64,000 nt of DNA from Luzula sylvatica (taxonomy: Eukaryota > Streptophyta > Magnoliopsida > Poales > Juncaceae): NCBI GenBank assembly GCA_946800325.1, contig OX326960.1, forward strand, positions 13,354,393 to 13,418,392. The letters run 5' to 3'. The translations under genes and the position numbers were made by a program. The notes under the pieces are model-generated. The model saw only the letters and a list, made by a program, of their open reading frames with translations. It was not told where the DNA came from and ran no database searches. The stretch's first letter is position 1. Each line of letters begins with the position of its first letter. This document shows, one piece after another, positions 22,378 to 34,530 of the stretch.

Positions 22378-23271
22378 CTACTTGCTATAAGGTAAGTAGG
22401 GCTTATCCAAATGTGGAGGGCAGATCACCAAGGCTTTGACAAAGCCAAAGATGAGTTCCAACTCCACACCTTCCAAGTTTTTATGCCATACCGGCTTACC
22501 TCCGTGCATTGGGTTAAAGCCCATCGCAAAGGGGTATAACGAGTTGACATCGTAAACGTATATGTTTACCCCTAACGGTTGAAACACCTCACAACGACCA
22601 CCATAGTAACCTTGACGAACGAACTTGTCCGTATTCCTATTAGGAATATGAATAGGACAAACCTGTGGATCGTAATACCGAGATCTGAAGATTTTCATAG
22701 CCAGAGAAGAGGTGGTCAAACATTCACAGATGTCTATGCGGTAATTATCCCAATATAAGGATTGGGCTTTCACCATAACACCACCCAAAATCAAAATATC
22801 TTGTCTCAGATATAACATTATTTCTTTTTTGAGTTTATTAATACCATCCACTGTCACTTTTTCGTGGTCAAATTCACCTTTACCACCCAATGAAGGGCAT
22901 AAGCTTTTTGCCAATTCGTCTAACTTGTTAGGAAAGAGAGTCAATGAATCACGGAAAGTACATAATACTTTCTTTCTACTCTTTTGAGAATCCTCACGAA
23001 GTACTATCCTTAATTGGTATAATTTATTATTTCGAATAAGGGGCTCAACGTGATATTCACTCATATTAGTCGTTATAAAATTGGAGATCATAATACCATC
23101 GAATCGAGCAAAGTTGTGAAAGTAGACGATCTTCACATCTCTATCATTACCCGATTTCTTGATCAAACGCTCCAGGAAATCTTTGATCATTCTAGCACTT
23201 CGCTCTATGAAGCCCAGATGGTAGTAATCTTCTGAAAAATACAATTCCATACGTTCGCCTATGGTAGACAC
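22378..23271 (-). pseudogene. Family B DNA polymerase fragment, mitochondrial linear plasmid type
   Basis: The 297-codon open frame encodes the middle of a protein-primed family B DNA polymerase. Visible in order: exonuclease motif II HNFARFDG (residues 52-59), the family-typical FRDSL...KLDELAKSL stretch (106-124), exonuclease motif III YLRQD (154-158), TTSSLAMKIFR (186-196), the YYGG motif (222-225) linking exonuclease and polymerase domains, and polymerase motif A DVNSLYP (241-247) with its metal-binding Asp241. Exonuclease motif I and polymerase motifs B and C are absent, so it cannot be active; full family members run to roughly 800-1000 residues. The first codon is a GTG near the left edge of the protein fragment and the frame stays open upstream to the insert edge, so this start is not a real one. 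The frame has no internal stop or frameshift, suggesting recent arrival. Similar polymerases occur in fungal plasmids, but the adjacent tRNA favours a plant mitochondrial plasmid. Confidence 0.88.
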
Positions 23272-23829
23272 GTCTTCGTTTGGATTATTAGTTAGTTAGT
23301 TAATCAGTTAGTTACTTAGTTAGTTACTTAGTTAGTTAGCATGTGGTTAGTTAGTTAGTGGGTTAGTTAGTTAATCAATATATATGTATCAAGGTAGTTA
23401 GTTAGTTAGTTAGATAGTTAGTTAATTAGTTAGTAGTTAGTTAGATAGTAGTTAGTTAGTTAGTTATTTAGTTAGTTAACTAATTAGTTATTTAGTTAGT
23501 TAGTTTGTTAGTTATCTAGTAGTTAGTTAGTTAGCTAGTTAGTTATTTAGTCAGGTAGATAGTTAGTTAGTTGGTTAGTGGGAGGGTAGTTAGTTAGTTA
23601 GTTAGTGGGTATGTGGGAAGGTAGTTTGTTTGTTTGTTAGTTAGTTTGTTAGTTAATTAGATAATTAATAGACATGTAGGAAGATAGTTATTTAGTTAGT
23701 TAGTTAGTTAGTTTGTTAATTAGTTAGTTGTTTAGTTATTTAGTTAGTTAGTTAGTTTTTTAGTTATTTAGTTAGAAAGGTAGTTGGTTAGTTAGTTTGT
23801 TTGTTAGATATTTATTGAGTTAGCTAATT

Positions 23830-23862
<33 letters not shown>

Positions 23863-23868
23863 ATAGTA

Positions 23869-23907
<39 letters not shown>

Positions 23908-25983
23908 CAATATGTATGTAAGAAGGTAGTTACTTAGTTAGTTAGTTAATTAGCTAGTAGTTAGTTAGTTAGTTAGTATGCAAGAAGGTTGTTAGTTAGT
24001 TAGTTAGTTAGATAGTTTGTTAATTAATTAGTTAGTTAGTTAATCAGTTAGTTACTTAGTTAGTTACTTAGTTAGTTAGCCTGTGGTTTGTTAGTTAGTG
24101 GGTTAGTTAGTTAATCAATATATATGTATCAAGGTAGTTAGTAAGTTAGTTAGATAGTTAGTTAATTAGTTAGTAGTTAGTTATCTAGTAGTTAGTTAGT
24201 TAGTTATTTAGTTAGTTAACTAATTAGTTATTTAGTTAGTTAGTTTGTTAGTTATCTAGTAGTTAGTTAGTTAGCTAGTTAGTTATTTAGTTAGTTAGAT
24301 AGTTAGTTAGTTGGTTAGTGGGAGGGTAGTTAGTTAGTTAGTTAGTGGGTATGTGGGAAGGTAGTTTGTTTGTTTGTTAGTTTGTTTGTTAGTTAATTAG
24401 ATAATTAATAGACATGTAGGAAGATAGTTATTTAGTTAGTTAGTTAGTTAGTTTGTTAATTAGTTAGTTGTTTAGTTATTTAGTTAGTTAGTTAGTTTTT
24501 TAGTTATTTAGTCAGAAAGGTAGTTGGTTAGTTAGTTAATAGGTATGTATAAAGGTAGTTAGTTACTAAGTTAGATAGTTAACTAGTTAGTTAGTTAGCT
24601 AGTAGTTAGATAGTTAGTTAGTTAATTAGTTAATTAGTTAGTTATTTAGTTAGTTAGTTAGTTAGTTAGTTAACTAGTAGTTCGTTAGTTAATTAGTTAA
24701 TTAATTAGTTTGTTAATTAGTTAGTTAGTAAGTTAGTTAGTTAGTGGGTATGTACGAAGGTAGCTAGTTAGTTAGTTAATTAGTTAGTTAGTTAGTTAAT
24801 TGGTCAGTTATTTAGTTAGTTAGTTCGTTAGTTAAATAGCTAGTAGTTATTTAGTTAGTTATTAATTTAATTAGTAAGTGACTTTGTTAGTGGGTATGTA
24901 GGAAGGTAGTTAGTAAGTTAGTTAGTAAGTTGGTTTGTTAGTGAGTTATTATGTACGTAGGAAGATAGTTTGTTAGTTAATTAGTTTGTTATTTAGTTAG
25001 TTATCTAGTAGTTTGTTAGTTAGTTTGTTAGTTAGTTAGTTATTTATTCAGTTAGCTAGTAGTTTGTTAGTAACTTAGTTAATTAGTTAGTTAGTTAGTT
25101 AGCTAGTTAGTTATTTAATTAGTTATAGTTAGTTAGTTAGTTAATCAATATGTGTGTAAGTAGGTACTTAGATAGTTAGTTAGTCAATATGTATGTAAGA
25201 TGGTAGTTAGTTAGTTAGTTAGTTAGTTAATTAGCTAGTAGTTAGTTAGTTAGTTATTTAGTTAGTTAGTATGTAATAAGGTTGTTAGTTAGTTAGTTAG
25301 TTAGACAGGTAGTTAATTAGTTAGTAAGTTAGTTAATCAGTTTGTTATTTAGTTAGTTACTTAGTTAGTTAGCTAGTAGTCAGTTTGTTAATCAATATAT
25401 ATGTATCCAGGTAGTTAGTTAGTTAGATTGATAGTTAGTTAATTAGTTAATTTGTTAGTTAATTAGTTAGTTAGTTAGTTAGTCAGTTAGTTAGTTAGTT
25501 ATCTAGTAGTTAGTTAGTTAGTTAGGTCATCGGTCAGTTATTTAGTTAGTTAGTTAGTTAGTTAGTTAGCTAGCTAGTAGTTAGCAGGATAGTTATTTAT
25601 TAAGTTAGTTAGTTAGTTAGTTGGCGGGTATGTAGGAAGGTAGTTAGTTAGTTAGTTAGTTAGTTAATAGGTACTTAAGAAGATAGTTAGTTAGTAAATT
25701 AGTTACTTATGATGTTAGTTATCTTGTAATTAGTTAGTTAGTTATTTTATCAGCTAGCTAGTAGTTAGTTAGTCAGTTAGTTATTTAGTTACTTAGTTAG
25801 TTAGTTATCTAGTAGTTAGTTAGTTAGTTATTTAGTTAGTTAACTAGTTAGTTATTTAGTAGTTATTTAGTTACTAGTAGTTAGTTAGTTAGCTAGTTAG
25901 TTATTTAGTTAGATAGTTAGTTAGTTAGTTAGTTAGTTAGTGCGAAGGTAGTTAGTTAGTAAGTTAGTTGGTATGTCGGAAAG

Positions 25984-26017
<34 letters not shown>

Positions 26018-26584
26018 ATTGGTATCTAGGAATATAGTTATTCGGTTATTTAGTTAGTTCGTTAATTAGTTAATTTGTCGGTTATTTAATTATTTAGTTA
26101 GTTAGTTAGTTAGGAAGGTAGTTAGTTAGTTAGTTAGTTAGTTAATAGGTATGTATGAAGGTAGTTTGTTAGAAAGTTAGTTAGTTAGTTAGCTAGTAGT
26201 TTATTAGTTAGTTAGATAGTTAATTAGTTAGTTATTTAGTTAGTTAGTTAATTAGTTAACTAGTAGTTAGTTAGTTAATTAGTTAATTAATTAGTTAGTT
26301 AGTAAGTTAGTTAGTTAGTGGGTATGTACGAAGGTAGCTAGTTAGTTAGTTAATTTGTTAGTTAGTTAGTTAATTAGTTAGTTAGTTAGTTAGTTAGTTA
26401 ATTAGTTAGTTATTTATTTAGTTAGTTAGTTAGTTAAATAGCTAGTAGTATTTTAGTTTGTTACTAAGTTAGTGGGTATGTAGGAAGGCAGTTAGTAAGT
26501 TAGTTAGTTAGTTAGTTAGTTAATATGTTTGCAGGAAGATAGTTATTTAGTTAATTAGTTAGTTATTTTGTTAGTTATCTAGTT

Positions 26585-26624
<40 letters not shown>

Positions 26625-26771
26625 GTTAGTTAGTTATTTATTCAGTTAGCTAATAGTTAGTTAGTGAGTTAGTTAGTTAATATGTTAGTTAATTAGTTAG
26701 TTAGTTAGTTAGTTAGTCAATATGTATGTAAGAAGGTAGTTAGTTAGTCAGTTAGTTATTTAATTAGCTAG

Positions 26772-26815
<44 letters not shown>

Positions 26816-29171
26816 ATGCAAGAAGGTTCTTAGTTAGTTAGTTAGATAGTTAGTTAATTAGTTAGTTAGTTAGTTAATCAGTTAGTTATTTAGTTAGTTA
26901 CTTAGTTAGTTAGGTAGTAGTTAGTTAGTTAGTGGGTTCGTTTGTTAATCAATATATATGTATCAAGGTAGTTAGTTAGTTAGTTAGATAGTTAGTTAAT
27001 TAGTTAGTTAGTTAGTTAATTAGTTAGTTAGTTAGTTAGTCAGTTAGTTGGGTTGTTAGTTAGTTACGTCATCAGTCAGTTATTTAGTTAGTTAGTTAGT
27101 TAGCTAGTAGTCAGCAGGATAGTTATTTATTTAGTTAGTTAGTTAGTTGGCGGGTATGTAGGAAGGTAGTTAGTTAGTTAGTTAAATAGGTATTTAAGAA
27201 GATATTGAGTTAGTAAATTAGTTTGTTATTATGTTAGTTATCTAGTAATTAGTTAGTTAGTTATTTTGTCAGCTAGCTAGTAGTTAGTTAGTTAGTTAGT
27301 TTTTTAGTTAGTAAGTTAGTTAGTTATCTAGTAGTTAGTTAGTTAGTTATTTAGTTAGTTAACTAGTTAGTTATTTAGTTACTAGTAGTTAGTTAGTTAG
27401 TTAGCTAGTTAGGCATTTAGTTAGTTAAATAGTTAGTTAGTTAGTTTGTGGGAAGGTACTTAGTTAGTAAGTTAGTGGGTATGTAGGAATGTACTTTGTT
27501 AGTTAGTTAGTTAGTTAGTTAGTTAATAGGTATCTAGGAAGATAGTTATTCGGTTATTTAGTTAGTTTGTTAATTAGTTAATTTGTCAGTTAGTTAGTTA
27601 TTTAGTTAGTTAGTTAGTTAGTTAGTTTGTGAGTTAGTTAGTTAGAAAGGTAGTTAGATAGCTAGTTAATTAGTTAGTTAGTTTGTTAGTTATTTAGTTA
27701 GTTAGTTTGTTAGTTATCTAGTAGTTAGTTAGTTAGCTAGTTAGTTATTCAGTTAATTAGATAGTTAGTTAGTAAGTTAGTGGGAAGGTAGTTAGTTTGT
27801 TAGTTAGTGGGTATTTAGGAAGGTAGTTAGTTAGTTAGTTTGTTAGTTAGTAAGTTAATTAGTTAGTTAATAGTTATGTTGGAAGATAGTTATTTAGTTA
27901 GTTAGTTAGTTTGTTTGTTATTTAGTTAATTAGTTTGTTAGTTAGTTATTTAGTTATTTAGTAATTTAGTTAGTTAGTTTGTTAGTTAGTTAGTTAGAAA
28001 GGTAGTAAGTTAGTTAGTTAATAGGTATGTATGAAGGTTGTTAGTTAGTAAGTCAGATAGTCAACTAGTTAGTCAGCTAGCAAGTTGTTTGTTAGTTAGT
28101 TAATTAGTTAATTAGCTAGTTAGTTATTTTGTCAGTTTGTTAGCTAGTTAACTAGTAGTTAGTTAGTTAATTAGTTAATTAATTAGTTAGTTAATTAGTT
28201 AGTTAGTAAGTTAGTTAGTTAGTGCTTATGTACGAAGCTAGCTAGCTAGTTAGTTAATTTGTTTGTTAGTTAGTTAGTTAATTAGTTAGTTAATTTATTA
28301 GTTAGTTAGTTAATTAGTTAGTTATTTTTTTAGTTAGTTAGTTAGTTAGTTAGTTAAATAGCTAGTAGTTATTTAGTCAGTTATTTATTTATTTAGTTAG
28401 TTACTTAGTTAGTGGGTATGTAGGAAGGTAGTTAGTAAGTTAGTTAGTTAGTTAGTTAGTTAGTTAGGTAATATGTAAGTAGGAAGATAGTTAGTTAGTT
28501 AATTAGTTAGTTTTTTAGTTAGTTATCTAGTAGTTAATTAGTTAGTTATTTAGTTAGTTATCTAGTAGTTAGTTAGTTAGTTAGTTAGTAAGTTAGTTAC
28601 TTATTCAGTTGGCTAGTAGTTAGTTAGTTAGTTAGTTAGATAGTAAGTTAGTTAGTTAGTTATTCAATTAGTTAGTTAGTTAGTTAGTTAGTCAATTAGT
28701 ATGTAAGAAGGTAGTTAGTTAGTTAGTTAGTTAGTTAATTAGCTAGTAGTTAGTTACTTACTTAGTTAGTTAGTATATAAGAAGGTTGTTAGTTAGTTAG
28801 TTAGTTAGATAGTTAGTTAATTAGTTAGTTAGTTAGTTAATGAGTTAGCTATTCAGTTTGCCACTTAGTTAGTTAGCTTGTAGTTAGTAGTTAGTGAGTT
28901 AGTTAGTTAATCAATATGTATGTATCAAGGTAGTTAATTAGTTAGTTAGATAGTTAGTTAATTAGTTAGTTTGTTAATTAGTTAATTAGTTTGTTAGTCA
29001 GTTAGTTAGTTAGTTAGTTATCTAGTAGTTAGTTTGCTAGTAAGTCATCAATTAATTAGTTAGTTATTTAGTTAGTTAGTTAGTTGGTTAAATAGCTAGT
29101 AGTTATTTAGTTAGTTATTTATTTATTTCGTTAGTTACTTTGTTAGTGGGTCTGTAGGAAGGTAGTTAGTA

Positions 29172-29204
<33 letters not shown>

Positions 29205-30109
29205 ATATGTATGTAGGAAGATAGTTATTTAGTTAGTTAGTTAGTTATTTAGTTAGTTATCTAGTAGTTATTTAGTTTGTTTGTTAGTTATTTATTCAGG
29301 TAGCTAATAGTTAGTTAGTTATTTAGTTAGTTAGTTAGTTAGTAAGTTAGTTAGTTAGTTACTTTGTTAGTTAGTTAGTTAATTAGTTAGTTAGTCAATA
29401 TGTATGTAAGAAGGAAGTTACTTAGTTAGTTAGTTAATTAGCTAGTAGTTGGATAGTTAGTTAATTAGTTAGTTAGTTAGTTAATCAGTTAGTTATTTAG
29501 TTAGTTACTCAGTTAGTTATTTAGTTAGTTAGCTAGTAGTTAGTTAGTTAGTGGGTTAGTTAGTTAATCAATATATATGTATCTAGGTAGTTAGTTAGGT
29601 AGTTAGTTAGACAGTTAGTTAATTAGTTAGTTAGTTAGTTAGTCAGTTAGTTAGTTAGTTAGTTAGTTAGCTAGTTACGTCATCAGTTAGATATTTAGTT
29701 AGTTAGTTAGTTAGTTAGCTAGTAGTCAGCAGGATAGGTATTTATTTAGTTAGTTAGTTAGTTGGCGGGTATATAGGAAGGTAGTTAGTTAGTTAGTTAG
29801 TTAATAGGTATTTAAGAAGATATTGAGTTAGTAAATTAGTTAGTTATTATGTTAGTTATCTAGTAATTAGTTAGTTAGTTATTTTGTCATCTAGTTAGTA
29901 GTTAGTTTGTTAGTTAGTTAGTTATTTAGTTAGTAAGTTAGTTAGTTGTCTAGTAGTTAGTTAGTTTGTTATTTAGTTAGTTAACCAGTTAGTTATTTAG
30001 TTCCAAGTAGTTAGTTAGTTAGCTAGTTAGTTATTTAGTTAGTTAGATAGTTAGTTTGTTAGTTTGTGGGAAGGTAGTTAGGTAGTAAGTTAGTGGGTAT
30101 GTAGGAAAG

Positions 30110-30143
<34 letters not shown>

Positions 30144-30754
30144 CTAGGTATCTAGGAAGATAGTTATTCGGTTATTTAGTTAGTTTGTTAATTTGTTAAT
30201 TTGTCAGTTAGTTAGTTATTTAGTTAGTTAGTTAGTTAGTGAGTTAGTGAGGTAGTTACTTAGAAAGGTAGTTAGTTAGTTAGTTAATAGGTATGTATGA
30301 AGGTAGTTTGTTAGAAAGTTAGTTAGTTAGTTTGCTAGTAGTTTATTAGTTAGTTAGTTAGTTAATTAGTTAGTTATTTAGTTAATTAGTTAGTTAGTTA
30401 ACTAGTAGTTAGTTGGTTAATTAGTTAATTAGTTAGTTAGTAAGTTAGTTAGTTAGTGAGTATGTACGAAGGTAGCTAGTTAGTTAGTTAATTTGTTAGT
30501 TAGTTAGTTAATTAGTTAGTTAGTCAATTAGTTAGTTATTTATTTAGTTAGTTTGTTAGTTAGTTAAATAACTAGTAGTTATTTAGGAAGTTATTAAGTT
30601 AGTGGGTATGTAGGAAGGCAGTTAGTAAGTTAGTTAGTTATTTAGTTAATATGTATGTAGGAAGATAGTTATTTAGTTAGTTAGTTAGTTAGTTATTTAG
30701 TTAGTTATCTAGTTGTTATTTAGTTAGTTTGTTATTTATTTATTCAGGTAGCTA

Positions 30755-30813
<59 letters not shown>

Positions 30814-30901
30814 GTTAGTTAGTTAGTTAGTTAGTTAATTAGTTAGTTAGTCAATATGTATGTAAGAAGGTAGTTACTTAGTTAGTTAGTTAATTAGCTA
30901 G

Positions 30902-30933
<32 letters not shown>

Positions 30934-31799
30934 ATGCAAGAAGGTTGTTAGTTAGTTAGTTAGTTAGATAGTTAGTTAATTAGTTAGTTAGTTAGTTAAT
31001 CAGTTAGTTATTTAGTTAGTTACATAGTTAGTTAGCTAGTAGTTAGTTAGTTAGTGGGTTAGTTAGTTAATCAATATATATGTATCAAGGTAGTTGGGGG
31101 GTTAGTTAGATAGTTAGTTAATTAGTTTGTAGTTAGTTAATTAGTTAGTTAGTTAGTCAGTTAGTTAGTTAGTTATCTAGTAGTTAGTTAGTTAGTTAGT
31201 CAGTTAGTTAGTTAGTTATCTAGTAGCTAGTTATTTAGTTAGGTCATCAGTTAGTTATTTATTTAGTTAGTTAGTTAGTTGGTTAGCTAGTAGTTAGTAG
31301 GTTAGTTATTTATTTACTTAGTTAGTTTGTTAGTTGGCTGGAATGTATGAAGGTAGTTAGTTAGTTAGTTAGTTAATAGGTATTTAAAAAGATAGTTTGT
31401 TAGTAAATTAGTTAGTTAATTGGCATGTAGTAAGATAGTTATTTAGCTAGTTAGTTTGTTTATTAGTTAATTAGTTAGTTAGTTATCTAGTAGTCTGTTA
31501 GTTAGTTATTTAGTTTGTTAACAAATTAGTTATTTAGTTAGTTTGTTTGTTAGTTATCTAGTAGTTAGTTAGTTAGCTAGTTAGTTATTTAGTGAGTTAG
31601 ATAGTTAGTTAGTTAGTTAGTTAGTGGGAAGGTAGTTAGTTAGTTAGTTAGTGGGTATGTTGGAAGCTAGTTATTTTGTTAGTTAGCTGGTTTGTTAATT
31701 AATTAGATAGTTAATAGGCATGTAGCAAGATAGTTATTTAGCTAGTTAGTTTGTTAATTAGTTAATTAGTTAGTTAGTTATCTAGTAGTTAGTTAGTTA

Positions 31800-31808
31800 G
31801 TTAGTTAG
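31800..31808. repeat. Left target-site duplication of the MITE
   Basis: GTTAGTTAG precedes the element and also follows it at 31979-31987. Nine bases fits Mutator-like elements. Because the target has a 4-bp period, 1, 5 or 9 bases would all match, so the length cannot be fixed from this locus alone. An 8-bp duplication (hAT type) does not match. Confidence 0.6.
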
Positions 31809-31978
31809 GAGTAATGATACAAACCATACCTTTCTTCCCACGAATTAACCACACCTGCCACGTGGCAGCCAGTGATTGGCTGCAGTTTTCCACAACTTTT
31901 GCTGCAGCCAATCACTGACTGCCACGTGGCAGGTGTGGTTAATTCGTGGGAAGAAAGGTGTGGTTTGTATCATTACTC
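31809..31978. mobile_element. Fold-back MITE, probably Mutator-like, 170 bp
   Basis: The element is almost entirely one inverted repeat: arms of 77 bp (31809-31885 and 31902-31978) with two mismatches and a 16-nt loop (TTTTCCACAACTTTTG). It begins GAGTAATGATAC and ends GTATCATTACTC. Each arm contains TGCCACGTGGCA, itself a palindrome with a G-box (CACGTG). It has no coding capacity. The paralogous sequence near 4815 continues uninterrupted, so the element inserted after that duplication. Mutator-like assignment rests on long inverted repeats and a possible 9-bp duplication. Confidence 0.88.
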
Positions 31979-31987
31979 GTTAGTTAG
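31979..31987. repeat. Right target-site duplication of the MITE
   Basis: GTTAGTTAG directly follows the element, identical to 31800-31808. As on the left, the tetranucleotide context leaves the true length as 1, 5 or 9 bases. Confidence 0.6.
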
Positions 31988-33091
31988 CTAGTTAACTAAT
32001 TAGTTATTTAGTTAGTTAGTTTGTTAGTTATCTAGTAGTTAGTTAGTTAGCTATTTAGTTATTTAGTTAGTTAGATAGTTCGTTAGTGAGTTAGTGGGAG
32101 GGTAGTTAGTTAGTTAGTTAGTGGGTATGTGGGAAGGTAGTTAGTTAGTTTGTTTGTTAGTTAGTTAGTTAATTAGATAATTAATAGGCATGTAGGAAGA
32201 TAGTTATTTAGTTAGTTAGTTTGATTGTTAATTCGTTAATTAGTTAGTTAGGTATGTATGAAGGTAGTTAGTTAGTAAGTTAGAGAGTTAACTAGTTAGT
32301 TAGTTAGTTAGCTAGTAGTTTGTTAGTCAGTTAATTAGTTAATTAGTTAGTCATTTAGTTAGTTAGTTTAGTCAACTAGTAGTAAGTTAGTTAATTAGTT
32401 AATTAATTAGTTAGTTAATTAGTTAGCTAGTAAGTTAGTTAGTTAGTGGGTATGTACGAAGGTAGCTAGTTAGTTAATTAATTAGTTAGTTAGTTAGTTA
32501 ATTGGTTAGTTATTTAGTTAGTTAGTTCGTTAGTTAAATAGCTAGTAGTTATTTAGTTAGCTATTAATTTAATTAGTAAGTGCCTTTGTTAGTGGGTTTG
32601 TAGGAAGGTAGTTAGTAAGTTAGTTAGTTTGTTAGTTAGTTAATATGTACGTAGGAAGATAGTTAGTTAGTTAATTAGTTAGTTATTTAGTTAGTGATCT
32701 AGTAGTTAGTTAGTTAGTTTGTTAGTTAGTTAGTTAATTAGTAAGTTAGTTAGTTAGTTAGTTTGTTTGTTAATTAGTTAGTTCGTTAGTTGGTTAGTCA
32801 ATATGTATGTAAGAAGGTAGTTAGTTAGTTAGTTAGTCAATATGTATGTAAGAAGGTAGTTAGTTAGATAGTTAGATAGTTAATTAGCTAGTAGTTAGTT
32901 AGTTAGTTAGTTAGTTAGTATATAAGAAGGTTGTTAGTTAGTTAGTTAGTTAGAAAGGTAGTTAATTAGTTAGTTATTTGGATAATCAGTTAGTTATTTA
33001 GTTTATTACTTAGTTAGTTAGCTAGTAGTTAGTTAGTTAATCAATATATATGTATCAAGGTAGTTAGTTAGTTAGATTGATAGTTAGTTAA

Positions 33092-33123
<32 letters not shown>

Positions 33124-33566
33124 GTCATCAGTTACTTATTTAGTTAGTTAGTTAGTTAGTTAGCTAGCTAGTAGTTTGCAGGATAGTTATTTATTAAGTT
33201 AGTTAGTTAGTTAGTTGGCGGGTATGTTGGAAGGTAGTTAGTTAGTTAGTTAATAGGTATTTAAGAAGATAGTCAGTTAGTAAATTAGTTAGTTATTATG
33301 TTAGTTATCTAGTAATTAGTTAGTTAGTCATTTTATCAGCTAGCTAGTAGTTAGTTAGTCAGTTAGTTATTTAGTTAGTTAGTTAGTTAGTAAGTTATCT
33401 AGTAGTTAGTTAGTTAGTTATTTAGTTAGTTAACTAGTTAGTTATTTAGTTACTAGTAGTTAGTTAGTTAGCTAGTTAGTTATTTAGTTAGTTAGATAGT
33501 TAGTTAGTTAGTTTGTTAGTTAGTGGGAAGGTAGTTAGTTAGTAAGTTAGTGGGTATGTAGGAAAG

Positions 33567-33600
<34 letters not shown>

Positions 33601-34157
33601 ATTGGTATATAGGAAGATAGTTATTCGGTTATTTAGTTAGTTAGTTAATTAGTTATTTTGTCAGTTAGTTAGTTATTTTGTTAGATAATTAGTTAGTTAG
33701 TGAGTTAGTTAGAAAGGTAGGTAGTTAGTTAGTTAATAGGTATGTATGAAGGTAGTTAGGTAGAAAGTTAGTTTGTTAGTTAGTTAGTTAGCTTGTAGTT
33801 AATTAGTTAGTTATTTAGTTAGTTAGTTAGTTAGTTAACTAGTAGTAAGTTAGTTAATTAGTTAATTAATTAGTTAGTTAGTAAGTTAGTTAGTTAGTGG
33901 GTATGTACGAAGGTAGCTAGTTAGTTAGTTAATTTGTTAGTTAGTTAGTTAATTAGTTAGTTAGTTAGTTAGTTAATTAGTTAGTTATTTATTTAGTTAC
34001 TTAGTTAGTTAAATAGCTAGTAGTTATTTAGTTAGTTACTAAGTTAGTGGGTATGTAGGAAGGCAGTTAGTAAGTTAGTTAGTTAGTTAGTTAGTTAATA
34101 TGTATGTAGGAAGATAGTTATTTAGTTAATTAGTCAGTTATTTAGTTAGTTATCTAG

Positions 34158-34203
<46 letters not shown>

Positions 34204-34358
34204 TTTATTCAGTTAGCTAATAGTTAGTTAGTGAGTTAGTTAGTTAATAAGTTAGTTAGTTAGTTAGTTAGTAAGTTAATTAATTAGTTAGTTAGTTAGT
34301 TAGTCAATATGTATGTAAGAAGGTAGTTAGTTAGTCAGTTAGTTATTTAATTGGCTAG

Positions 34359-34390
<32 letters not shown>

Positions 34391-34486
34391 ATGCAAGAAG
34401 GTTGTTAGTTAGTTAGTTAATTAGCTAGTAATTAGTCAATATGTATGTAAGAAGGTAGTTACTTAGTTAGTTAGTTAATTAGCTAG

Positions 34487-34530
<44 letters not shown>

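Larger units (their letters stand above)
22304..23287. other. Organelle-type insertion in the satellite (about 984 bp)
   Basis: An abrupt non-TTAG island that joins a tRNA-Trp relic on the + strand to a family B DNA polymerase fragment on the - strand. Mitochondrial linear plasmids of plants carry this polymerase type, and a maize plasmid is known that carries a plastid-like tRNA-Trp gene, so a mitochondrial plasmid or plasmid-derived mitochondrial DNA is the probable donor. There are no terminal repeats and no clear target duplication. The related uninterrupted sequence at 23907-24060 suggests about 75-80 bp of satellite was lost at the insertion point, which fits end-joining capture of organelle DNA. 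The insert edges share short matches (GTAG and TTAG) with the array, so the boundaries may shift by a few bases. Confidence 0.8.

Noticed and set aside
23050..23235. 61-codon open frame on the plus strand
   Set aside because: It is antisense to the exonuclease region of the polymerase fragment, which has clear family motifs on the minus strand.
22378..23271. Functional DNA polymerase gene
   Set aside because: Exonuclease motif I and polymerase motifs B and C are missing, the start codon is only a GTG at the insert edge, and the frame stops soon after motif A.
22304..23287. Whole window as mitochondrial DNA
   Set aside because: Only about 1 kb is organelle-like. The rest is a tetranucleotide satellite with CACTA and MITE insertions, which points to the nucleus.
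31809..31978. hAT-type MITE
   Set aside because: The eight bases on the two sides (TTAGTTAG and GTTAGTTA) are not identical, while nine bases match. The long inverted arms also fit Mutator-like elements better.
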